Assembly (NCBI GenBank): GCA_946902875.1
Contig: OX336336.1
Location: 5,736,545-5,800,544, forward strand
Reading direction: 5' to 3'
From: Nematopogon swammerdamellus
Lineage: Eukaryota; Arthropoda; Insecta; Lepidoptera; Adelidae
DNA: 64,000 nucleotides
Below are positions 1 to 12,600 of this stretch, in pieces (the stretch's first letter is position 1; each line of letters opens with the position of its first letter). The translations under genes were made by a program, and so were the position numbers. The notes beneath the pieces were generated by a model. That model did no database searches. It was not told the DNA's origin and saw only the letters and a program-made list of their open reading frames with translations.

Positions 1-584
1 GTTTCCATAAAAAATGCGTGTTCGTATATTCATATATGCACGCGAACACGCGCACACACGCACGCACATGACTCGGTGGAAGGACCGCGCCAAGGTGAGA
101 GGTGGCTAGCGTGTCGCCTTTATGCACGGCATCTCTGTCCTTATCGCTTAGTCGCCTTTTACGACATTCGCGGGGCGAGATGCATTGGGGATATTCTTTT
201 TTTTAAAGTACCGATCCTATTATTTTAAGTTAGCTAAACTTGTATATATTACATTACAAAAAGTTATATCTCGGAAACGGCTCTAACGATTTGGATGAAA
301 TTTTTGTCCTTAGATAATGTTTTTTTTTTTCAAGTTTATTTATATAGCTAGATGGGTATATAAATTCAAGTTTCTATACATTTATTGCCATAAAGGAAGT
401 TCAGTATCTATGTTTTATGGTAAGAGGGTCAGAGCCTTCCTTAAAATAAAATGTCATTGTGTACAAACCAACACATTTTATTTTATAGAAAATGGGTCCT
501 AAAAAGGTTGTTATATCTGCTGATGATGATGTTATGTCTGCGTGAAATGCCATCTAACGTGACTCGTGTTCTGTATTGTTGCAG
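1..584. other. Sequence upstream of HR4 exon 1 (intron)
   Basis: Apart from the repeat at 61-220 it is AT-rich, non-coding sequence leading to the exon 1 acceptor. The 61-codon open frames here have no recognisable content. Confidence 0.6.
61..220 (-). repeat. Dispersed repeat carrying the composite SINE outer module
   Basis: It contains cttagtcgccttttacgac and a diverged form of the end gaccccacac. An inverted copy sits at 4255-4390 (cggtacttaaaaataatagc ... gtagccacctctcaccttcg). The two copies share the ggtgagaggtggctagcgtg segment that is absent from the SINE composites. Confidence 0.6.
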
Positions 585-689
585 GAATAATGACACTCAG
601 TCGCGGCCCGTGTGACCTGGACAACATGAGCCTGTTCCAGGACCTCAAGCTCAAGCGGCGCAAAGTCGACTCCCGCTGCAGCAGCGACG
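585..689 (+). CDS. HR4: HR4 exon 1 (start codon exon)
   Basis: The exon opens at an acceptor (ttgttgcag, ending 584), so a 5' UTR exon and promoter lie to the left of the window. The ATG is at 590-592 and encodes [17 protein letters not shown] and onward, the known insect HR4 N-terminus. A second in-frame Met (DNMSLF) is 12 codons downstream. The donor gacg|gtaaat sits at 690-691 in phase 1. The split Gly codon joins to [11 protein letters not shown] in exon 2. Confidence 0.93.
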
Positions 690-3600
690 GTAAATATTCA
701 ACTCTATGCTCTATATCCTTCCGCTTAGAGTCGCTTTTTCGATTACCTTAACCGTACGGAAGCCTTATTACTGAGCTTACGCCGTCCGTCCGTCCTTCTG
801 TCTGTCTGTCTGTCTGTCTTTTTTTTTTTTTTTTATTGTGGAACCTGACACGGTTGGCTACATCACCTACAACATCCGTGATGTCAGCCCATAACACAGG
901 GTGAACTAGGTGCCATGTCAGTGCTTCCCTTCATTTCATGTCGGCTACACTAAACTGGACGGAAAACACGAACTATTTACATAGCCGTTTCGACCGACGT
1001 TTCGTTCAGTGCGGTGGTACCAACCCGGCCGGGATAAACCCTACCACCTAGTAAGGTAAGAAGGGAAGGGACCTACAGTTTAACGTGGAATCCGAACCAC
1101 GGTCAACCTCCAACGGTCGAGCGGTCACCCATCCAATCACTGACCGCGCTCAGCGTTGCTTAATAACAGTTGACTAACCAACCGCGCCACTGAGCTACCG
1201 AGGGTGACGAATTTTCTTATCCCTTAGTCGACTTTTACGACATGCGACGGGGAGAGATGCAGTGGGGCTATTCTTTTAAGTACCGACCCCACACGGTACA
1301 AACGGTGTCTTACCTGTAAAGAGCTGTATCTTTTGAACCGTAATAGGTGACCGGTTGAAATTTTCACAGAATATATGTTATTATATTATCCATAGTAAAA
1401 AAAATAAAAAAGTAAAAAATTAAGATACATACAAGATAGGTGTTTTTTCATAGGTTTTGTTTTGTTTAAAAAAATGTTATGCTCTCTCGTAAAAACTAAG
1501 TGAGTCTATATAAGGACGTAACAAAGCGTTTTTGCAATATTCAAACCACTTCGCCAAAAATCGAGGTTGTGAAGAATGAAGGGGGTGACCGGAGCGACGG
1601 CTAACCTAGCTGCGCGGGGCACGTGTTTTGCCATGCTTACGTTGTGCGCTTCTAGCGCATACAAGTGACTAGGCCCGCTGATGATCCCTAGGCTGAAAGG
1701 TCGGTGGGTCGGTGGTTACGTCCGACGCCATTTAATGAAAAAAAAAATATTATAAAACCCGACTGCAAAAAAGAAGGAAATATCAGTAGATAATGCTGTA
1801 CTGCATTTTCTACTGATCTTTCCTTGTTTCTTAATTTTTTTGAGCATTCGGGTTTTATTTTATTTTTTACTTTATTTTATTCATTTTATTTTTGAAATCG
1901 TCATTTCGTTCTCTTGGAGTCTCTTGGCCTCATAGAACTCGACAGGGTTTGAAGAAAATGTATTTGGAAATTTTATTAATTCGTATCCTATGACACTCGC
2001 GCGTGTGAGACGAATCCAACGACACCTCATATGTTAAAATTCGTCGTTTATCGCTACAGGGCGTAACACAGTAAATAGACATACAGATATACATATTTAC
2101 ACTCGAAAACATAACCATCCTTTGGGCTTCGCGCAGTCGGGTAAAAATCATGACTAATTTCATTGATCTCTCACATCTCTTCTATCTTCTATCTTCCATC
2201 TTCAAACATTCATCTTCTAAGAAGGGCGTAGCCAACATGACGTCCAGATAGGCAAAGCAGCGCGGGAAGTATCGGACCCACACGGTATTATGTAAACATG
2301 GAATTTTAAATAACATGACCTGTTGCGCTAAAAGTTATTTTTTTACGAGAAGTCGAGCTCGAGGAAAAAGGACATTGTTAGTCAGTGTTGTATGAAAAGG
2401 ATAATAATGGTTTATTGAACAAATAAAAGCCAAAATTCAGTCAGACAAATAAAATCCTATTACTTAAAGCGAGCTAAACTTGTTAAACTTAACGAGTTAA
2501 ACTTTCTCGTAAATGGCTCTAACGATTTGGATTAAGTTTTGTATTTTGATAATGTTATTTTTTTTCAAGTTTATCTAGGGAAAACTTTAACGCCCAGGTA
2601 CTAATTTATTAATTTATAAAATACTAGCTTTTGCCCGCGGGTTCGCTTACGTGAAATTCGTACTTAAAAAGAAGAAAGTAAGTAAGCCCGCTTACTCTAC
2701 CTTTATTTCGGCGCGCGGAACAATTCGGTTTGTATGAGAGCCACATCTTAGCGTAGCCGCAACTTAATTTTATATAGCCTATACTGTGTCCCACATAGTT
2801 AAGTGGCCTTGTACAAAGTTTCATCGAATTCGGATGATCAGTTTAAGAGTTATGGAGGAACATACATACATACATACATACAGAAAAGATTTCTAAAAGT
2901 CGTCAATTTAGTTTTAGTATCATACATAGAGTCTACAAAAGCACATAAAACAAAGTAACTTACTCCATGACCATCCCTTTCAGATTTATTATTAGTATTG
3001 ATGATTGATATATTGATGATTGATGATATTGATTACCCAAGTTTCAGTTCATTTTCACACTGACATATACAGACGAATAAACTCGTACTTCACACTCAAA
3101 TGTATTATGTATTAGCATATTATACAAGACAACACAATACAAACGCACAGAGCAGATGACACTGTGTTGGCACTGCAGAAGCGTCACGACCACAGTTAGC
3201 ATGTCCTCGTCACGCAAGTCACGTCCGCACAGTCACACGTTCGGATGGAAAGTGAAAACGGAGGCTCGCCTACTGAATCAGTCTCTACGACTTTAACGCT
3301 GCAAGAGTTTAAAAACGACGCAATAACGATAATAAAAATATATCAATCATATCACCATTTCTATTCTTATTACTTTTTTTCTTATTCTTAAAACTGACTG
3401 GCTGACTGACAGACAAAGCACAGCCTAAACCGGCGTGGGTCTAGAACCATGAAATTTTGCACAGAAGTTTCTTAGACAACGTAGGTAAAAAGTAAGGAAG
3501 GATTTTTGAAAATTCATCCCCAGAGGGGGTGAAATAAGGGGCGAAAGTATGTAAGGGAAGTGCGTTATTTTTGAAGTTAGAAATATGGAAATTGGTGTTT

Positions 3601-6600
3601 ATGATTATTTTTAAAAATAAAAGTCAGTTGTATGAGAGTTTTTGGAAATTCATCCTCTCCCCGGAATTCCTCGCGGGAGTGAGACGGAGGGAGAGACGGG
3701 AGGCGGAAGGAGGGTAGGGAGGGAAGGGAGAGATAGAGAGAGAGAGAGAGAGAATAACAATGCGTCGAGCGAAGCCTCGGTCAAAAAGCTAGTCAATAAT
3801 AAAAACATGGAAGACAAAAGGCGAGTATAATACCGCATGAGACATTATTTACAAACTAACCATTGAGCTGTGGGAAAAACTTACGGAGGCGGATAATGTA
3901 AATGAAAAAAAAGATCCTGCCAAGTGCGAGTCGAACTCGCGCACCGAGGGTTCCGTATCGCCATGCCATGATCAGCGCCACTCACGCCATCTATGGCGTG
4001 TTTATGAAATGCTTTATATTAGTTAAAATTCATGATTAGTTAAAATGCTTCATACTCTTTTTGGTAGATGGCGCGCATACACTTTTTAGTTTCTTCTATG
4101 TGAACCCCGTGATTTTTTTACTTTTTCTTATTTTTATTATTTGTTGTTATATCGGCCATATTCACACACATATTCTATAAACTATAACAATAAACTATAT
4201 AGATAATATAGAACTCTTCTCATCTTTTCTTAGATGTGTTTGCTTTCCGTGCGGGGCCGGTACTTAAAAATAATAGCCCCACTGCTTCTCTCTCCGTGCA
4301 AAGCATAAGGACAAGATGCCGTGCTAAAGGGCGACAGGGTAGCCACCTCTCACCTTCGCACGGTCCTTGCAAGTCATGCAGTCATGCAGTAGATGGGTTC
4401 TCGTGCCTTACTTGATAGTTATCTTGCCCTAATACTTTGCTAAATGTGGTGCTCGGTGTTGTGCTGTAATTTACGAAAGTACTTGCAGCACAACACCGAT
4501 TACTCTGTTTACTCCGATTATCAGGATACAGCGTGTGGTATGTATGTGTTAGCATTCTTTCTTTTCACTACTCTCTCACTTGTATAACATATTTGTCGTG
4601 TGTAGTGCTTATGCAGTTGATATAATATGTGTTTTTGTTTAATTGTCCTGTAAATTTTTTTTATATTCCTTTGCTTAGGTTGGTTTATGTGCTTAGTTTA
4701 TGTTTCATTCGAACTGTCCGTTTTGTTATTCGTTTCGTGGAGACAAACATACTACGTGAATCCACAATTGTCACACAGATATTTACAAAGACATTTTTAG
4801 GGTTCCGTAGTCAACAAGGAACCCTTATAGTTTCGCCATGTCCGTCCGTCCGTCTGTCTGTCTGTCCGCGGCTTAGCTCAGAGACCCTTAGTACTAGAAA
4901 GTTGTAAGTTGGTATGGGTATACATATTAATAACGCCGACAAAGAGGTAAAATAAAAATTTTGAAATATATTTTTTTAGGGTACCTCCCCTAAACATAAA
5001 GTGATTTTTTTTTCACGTCTGCCCCATCGTGTGGGGTGTCGTTGGATAGGTTTTTGGAAAATATTGCGGGTTTGTGAAAAGCAAAACATCGTTTTAGGGA
5101 TCCGTTTGCGAATTATTAAGCTTTTAAGTGCTAATTTTTGTTAGAGTCAAGTGTCCCCACCCCCTGCCAGCTAAACGGTTGTTATTAGATATATGAAAAA
5201 ATTCACAGCAGTAGTATATAATATATCGACATTAAAAGCAAAACTATCACAGTTAAGTACAGGTTGACAAGTAATAGTCGACCAACTTATAAAATGTACG
5301 GATGACAGCCATCATTTTACTGTTGAAGAACTTTTTCAAATTAACATTCATTTATTTCCCCTACAAAATTACACAAATAATCAAATAATGTATTTTGATA
5401 GGGCTCCGCAACTACGGAACCCTACACTGCGCGTGGCCGCTTTTTATTTCGTCTTTGTATAACAAATAAAAAATGCATTTCATTCAACTGCTCGACGAGA
5501 GATCCAGTTCCATATACATATTTAAATGCTTTGACTGTACCAGACAAACATTTTTAATCGGAAGCGCATTTTCTACGTCAAAATAAAATTGTTCGTCGTT
5601 CGCAAGAGTGCTTTGAATTTGAATGCGTCAGTGTTTACATAATGATTCATTCCTGTTTTCTATTTTTACTTCAAAAAAGATCGGAAAATAACACTTCACT
5701 AGGAAGCAATGACGTATCATGTATTCTACTAGACCTCTTACCCGGGCAACAGCCTTCGCTCCACCGCGGTGGAGTAACCATTACGCGGAGGGACCCTCTT
5801 GAGACTAGTAGCTCGCGAGCGACCGAACGCGGCGGACGCGCCGTCCGCGCGCTCGCTGCCGTCCGTCTGCGGCTCGCATCGCGCCAGTCATTATGCCCGG
5901 TTGTGTGTTGCGATATTGCAAAAATCATACCAAAAATATTGGGAAAAGTGATGGCATTTCATTTCATAGGTAAGTATCACTTCATTTCGATCTTAATATA
6001 TAAGGTCTTTCAAAATTAGTTAATAGTACGCTAAGGGGGGGTTCTGCATCATATAGGGAGTAAAACCTATATAAATTTTTTTGGACCTTGGGCTTTTTTT
6101 ATGAAAAATGTTTTTTATGTATGAAAATGTATGTACATAAAAAAATATGTGGTTGATTTTTATAGCCTAATCGATTCATTTTCATAACAGTAACAAAAAA
6201 GTCTTCAATACCATTTTGATGTAACACGTGTAAGTTGGTAAAAAAAATCAAATTCTTTCTATTCCATACTAATAAAACTAAAATTGTGGTTTTCAAAATT
6301 TCTGAAAGAAAGAGATCTATGTGTTGGAAGACTTTTTTGTTCCTGGCATGAAACTGAAACGATTAAGAAAAGAATTTTTTTTTACATTTTACATTATTAT
6401 AAATTTTTTTTTTGTAAACAAAAATCTTTGTTCCTCAAAAGTGATTTATTTACGATACAGAACCCCCCCTTAGCGTACTATTAACTAATTTTGAAAGAAC
6501 TTATATATAATATCTTGTTTTCCATGTGCTTAGAAATATTTGGTTCAACTGGCCAATTAGGGCTGTCACAACGCTACTTCAATTTGAAAATTTTGTACAT

Positions 6601-9600
6601 TTTATGTATTGACCTCGCATTGCAATAACATAAGCATTATTTAATTAAACAAATAAATTGAACGCGCTCATTAGGGCTGCCACATATGAATGATTAGAAA
6701 TAGAGTTCTGGGATATCATGTATGAAAGTAAATAAATATGTATTAAACCACGTTAAAATATGAGAGTGAATTGACCGCTAATTAGGGTTGTCGCTATTCT
6801 TTTAATTTTTTTTAATTAGTAAGTAATTGAGAAATTTTCAAGAAAAAAATTTTTTTTACAAGGTTTCCACATCCTACTAAGGGATCAATACGAGAAAGAT
6901 GGATAAAAATAGTCCAAGATGATACATTGTTTAAGGGAAAGTGAAAATTTTAATTTGTGTAAAGTGAAATTTAAATTATTTTGTTTAAGTACGGAGGAAG
7001 AGTTATTTTAGTTGTGTTTGTGTGTGTAGTCCAAAGTATACCTAATGGTTTTTTTAGTTATATATATATATTTTTTTTAAATAAATGCTGCACTCTTTAT
7101 TTTATGTATGTTTGGTTTGGAGATTTTAAGTTTAGTCCAAGGCCAAGACCGCAGTTATGAATTCTTTATTATTAAGTTTAGTTTTTTAGATATTATTCTA
7201 GTTATTAAGTGTAGGTATTACAAGAATACAAAACGGCTTTACTCGCGGTCGAAATACGAGCTGTGTGGCTCGACGTTTCGGGCCAAACGTATGGCCCATC
7301 ATCATGAGCACTCTGGCCGAAATGTCGAGCCACACAGCTCGTATTTCGATAGCGAGTAAATCCGTTGTTACTTCTTAAAATGTCAAATAACCACGGTAAT
7401 TTAAAAACCCATATAAGTTTAGGTATGTATTTCAAGTTATTATAGTTCTGTATTTTAAGTTTAAATACATAAAAACGTTTTTTTCGATGAAATTCACTAT
7501 CTGTTTTCTTCTATAATCCTTTAAAACGTCCCACTGCTAGGCACGGACTCTGCCCACTGACATAGGAGGTATTGTTTTTATTGTTGTTGTTTTATTGTTT
7601 ATTGAGTATTCTTACGGCAGTCATATTGCACTCGAACTTGTCACAATTTGTTATATATATATTTTTAATTTTTTTTTATGTAACCTGACACGGTTGGCTA
7701 CATCACCTACAACATCCGTGATGTCAGCCCATAACACAGGGTGAACTAGGTGCCATGTCAGTGCTTCCCTTCATTTCATGTCGGCTACACTAAACTGGAC
7801 GGAAAACACGAACTATTTACATAGCCGTTTCGACCGACGTTTCGTTCAGTGCGGTGGTACCAACCCGGCCGGGATAAACCCTACCACCTAGTAAGGTAAG
7901 AAGGGAAGGGACCTACAGTTTAACGTGGAATCCGAACCACGGTCAGCCTCCAACGGTCGAGCGGTCACCCATCCAATCACTGACCGCGCTCAGCGTTGCT
8001 TAATAACAGTTGACTAACCAACCGCGCCACTGAGCTACCGAGGCTGACGAATTTTCTTATCCCTTAGTCGACTTTTACGACATGCGACGGGGAGAGATGC
8101 AGTGGGGCTATTCTTTTTAAGTACCGACCCCACACGGTACAAATCCGGTTCGATTACTCGTACATGGTGGAAATCAGTGGAAATCAGAATCAGTTTACAC
8201 AAAAATACCTTTCATAGACCAGTGTGCACTAGTTACCTAACTTTATTTTTCTTCATCGGAGCGATCGTACCTATTCGTTATGAAATGCACGTATATCAAT
8301 CCTTATCAAGGAAATAAATAAGTACATTAGTTGGTGCCCGGGATTTGAACCCGCAACTTCTGCATTGAGAAGCGTTACCACTAGACTACGGGCACAATTA
8401 ACCATAATACCTACTCGTAAAATAATAAATCGAAAAATATATTTTTGGTAGACTAAGTGACAACCCTACGTATTCCAATGCACGTGTTGACTGACCGGCC
8501 GGGCCGGCCGGGCCGCTAGCCGCTAGTCGCTCGCTAGCTAGCCCCTCTCCCGCTCGCTTCCCGCCCCGCGCGGCTCAGCGTTCCGCCACCCCGCTACCTT
8601 ACCTCATACCTCAGCTATTGGCCGTCATTTCTCTGTATTCTTTCTTCGTAGTGCTCACTCTATACATAAAATCTCTTTGCTAGGAAGAACAATCTGTTTC
8701 GCTGGGAACTCCAAACACACGCACTCCTACACTAATTCATTCTTACTCCATTTTCCACGAAATCATCTACGAAAACTCTCAATGATTCTGAAGAGTAAAT
8801 TATACTAAAATGAATGGTATGGTTTTACTTTAACAACAATAAATATTTTGGAATACTCATGGCTTTTAACATAAACTTATAAGTAATATTTCTTCTATGA
8901 TTTCGAGGACTAAAAAATGTTGCTGATAAACTTTAGTACTCGGAGTTTGAAAACCTAAGTGTGTACGTGTCTGATTTTTTTTAGATGTTTTGTTATAATG
9001 TATGATTCATAGAATTTATGTCCATATGTGGGTAAACCTGTAATTTGCTTCCTGCAACCTTCCACAAGGTTGACCGGAGTAAAATGCATTCAGTATTAAA
9101 ACCACCAGCCGAAAACTGTAATACATACATAATATTGCAAGTTGATGTAACGGCATAACATCTCGCGAATACAAACTGGTTTGAGCGCATAAAATGACCA
9201 TAACTTTCACTGACCGAGAGACGGCGAAATCCGGTTCCAGCCGTGTTTTGTTTTGGCAGTTTCCTATTTGGTCATTAACTTCACTTTATGGTAATCAGCG
9301 GCGTAATCTCTTTGTTACGAACACGAATATTGAGGCCTGTAAACTGTGGCGCTTCCACACACTGTTCGCAAATGGAGTTGCGTTTTAGTTGGGTAGCCAG
9401 TAGCCACGCTCAATCAGCTTAGTCGGGTAGCCAGGCATAATCAAATTTCAACTTTTTTCGACACGAGAGTGATCCTATGGGTTCAGTTTTTTTTTTTCTC
9501 TTTTGAGGTACGGAATCATAAACAATTTAGGCCGCGTTCGATAAATCAAAATTAATTTTTTTCTGGGTGAAAGAGTGAAAAATATGCAATTTTTTTTTTA

Positions 9601-12600
9601 CGATTGCATATAAAGAACTATCATTTATTTTAGGATTACGTTCACAACGCTAGACCTGTCCAAACTCTCTACAGATGTACCTAAACATACCATAATTTTG
9701 TAATTGTGCCCTTAAAAGCATGATCTACTCCTCACTCCTCGGCTACCCATACTAAGGTAATCGAATGATCACTTGAAGAGCATTTGGCTGCGGGTAAACA
9801 TTTTTCTTTCTGTCGACTTTCTACCGAGATTTCTTATTTATTTATTGATTGTTGGCACGGTTGGCTACATCACCTACAACATCCGTGATGTAAGCCCATA
9901 ACACCGGGTGAACTTGGTGCCACGTCAGTGCTTCCCTTCGGTCGTGCCGGCTACACTGAACTGGACGGAAAACAAAAACTATTTACATAGCCGTTTCGAC
10001 CGACCTTTCATTCGGTGGTACCAACCCAGGCGGGTCAAACCCTACCACCTAGTAATATAAAAAGGGAGTCATATCCCTTAGTCGCCTTTTACGACATACA
10101 CGGGGAGAGATGCAGTGGAGCTATTCTTTTAAAGTACCGGCTCCACACGGTACAAGAGTCTACTCAAGATCTGTTGCTCTGTGGGAACATATTTTGATAT
10201 TAAGTTAATTCAATAACATTATTTTTATGAAACCATATTTTTATCAAATCCTCCCATACAGACATAGAACTTGAGTAGAAAATTCCGTACAAAGGAAATT
10301 TTTACCCCGGGTCAAATGGTTTAAAAGTGCCCGTACGTTAGTATGGCAAGCCGAGGCGTAGGGTATATGTTCTTAAGTGAAGTTACCTGTACTACACATG
10401 CATTCATTCGGACTCACTACTAGGGCCACACGTCTCAGCTCAACCTGGAATCAATACTGTATTCGATCATGTCGCGGGCACACAACTCGAACCCAAAACA
10501 AATAATATTTTGATGAGAAGTTATTTTAGTAGGATGAGTGAAATAGGTAGATAGTGAGATGAAAAATAGAACAGCCTAGACATACGAGTATCAATCATAA
10601 GGATAAATAAACTCTAAATCATTGTTTATCATTTGTTTATAATTTTATCTTATTATAGTTCGTTGTATATCAGGTTGTCTCCTACGTTTGGTCGATTCGT
10701 ATAATATTCGTATCTTGGCTTGATACCAATTAAGATCATCCCACGCGAGAATATTTTGTTCGCCGTTGTCACTGAACCCTAGTTCTCGGGTTCGCTCGTG
10801 CTATGTGGACACACACAGAGGATGTTTGTGTATGTAGAATAGTAGATAGGTATAGATAGTAGTAGACAGACAAGCACTTACTCTAGCTAGAGTCTAGTCT
10901 AGGGAGCCAATGCAGTGACTTGGCCGTGACGTGGGTTTGGCTATGTTGAGTAGGTACCTCTGGTCCCTCGCCACAGACATCGACGATTATTTTCTTAAAA
11001 CAAGCATGAATGTCTCTTCGTACATATTTTTAAATAAACTAATATGTAATAATAATAAATAAGAATATCTTTAAATTGTTTCACCAATGTTTTACCTACT
11101 TTATCCAGCCGCACACGCAGACATTTTGATTACACAAAATTATCTGAAGCACTAATATCTGACACCAAAAAATTGTTTTTCAACTTTGAAGAAACCTGAA
11201 CGAAAAGGTTAATTTTTTTACCTAACGTCGACATTTTCGCGACACACGAACTTCGTACGTATGTACGGTATCATAATAAGGAAATGAACAATCTTCATAT
11301 TAAAATCACGATTCAGCTATAACAATAAAAAAAAACAATTCGCAATAAAATTGATGTCACACTCGACTGGTCACACTTCTAAATTCTGCCGTCTTTCGAT
11401 TGGTGCCTAAGCCGCCATATTGACATTTCGCAGCCCTCCGATTGGCCAGTTGCATCGTGACGTGACGTATTTTGCGTAATAGTGACGTGACGAGAGCGAT
11501 AAAAAGCGAGTCGATAAAGAAAGTTGACGTAAAGAGATGGCGCGGCGTGTGGCGGAGTCCGCGGCCGCTCGGCGTCGCAGTGAAAGCAATAAAGCGACGC
11601 AGCGCGATGACGCTGGTGAGGTAATTATAATAGTCTAGAGGCTGTGCTGAATAAAGTATGAGGGAAAGATAAAAGCCACGTGTTGAAGACGTAATAGTGG
11701 CGCGCAGAGATGGTCTTTTAGTGTTGTCTTTGTCGATAAATTTGACTATGCTATTCATATACATTTTTTTTTTTTATTGCTACCGAACTGGGTGGCTCTG
11801 CCCGAGGTCGCAACCTCAGGCGCAGCCAATTTCACCCCCGAGGAGGTGCCAGTCCGGCTTGAAGGTGGACTAATGTTGCTGGGGAAAGGCTATTAACCCG
11901 CGATTTGAAGATCTGTGGATTGTAGGAGTGGGGGAAGATATTTCCTGGGAGCCCGTTCCACACCTTTGCAGTGCGGCACAAGAACGATTTAGAGAATCGT
12001 GCAGTTCGAAGAACTCTTCTGTCGACTACAAACGGGTGTTCCGCGAGAGTATGGCGGGTTTGGCGAAGGCGAACAGGAGGAGGAGGGATAAGGGAAGCAA
12101 GTTCGTCAGAGCAGCGGCCATAGTAGTACCGATAAAACAGGCTCAATGACCCAACGATACGTCTGTGCTTTAGAGGTTGAAGGTCCTTTGTGAGTACGGA
12201 GTCACCAATGAGGCGAATGGCTCGTCGCTGAATATAATGTAGCACATTGCTGTCAAAATAAGTTTTAAATAAGTAGAATTACAATAAGTATAGTCCGGGT
12301 CCTCTCGCTCCACGCCAAGAGAGGCGTGAATAGGCACCTGTCAGGCCGGCATAGCATTCGCAACCCCCGCGTACAACCAAATGTTCATGGGCGTCGTTAG
12401 ACAACTTACGGGTGGCTCGGCGCCAGATGTCGCGCGTTTTATAAAAAAAGTTCAATCATCGGCTCGAGTATTTTCGTATTTTGGATTAATGTGAAGACAT
12501 TAAAAATATTTCTTCTATAGATAAATGCAAAGCCGAAAATGTAGAGAAAAAATACGTCCCGACCAATCCTGATCGTGACGTATTTTTTCATCGATATGTG

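Noticed and set aside
8334..8395. Functional tRNA gene
   Set aside because: At 62 nt it lacks room for a full T arm and a 7-base anticodon loop. It is kept only as a tRNA-like sequence.
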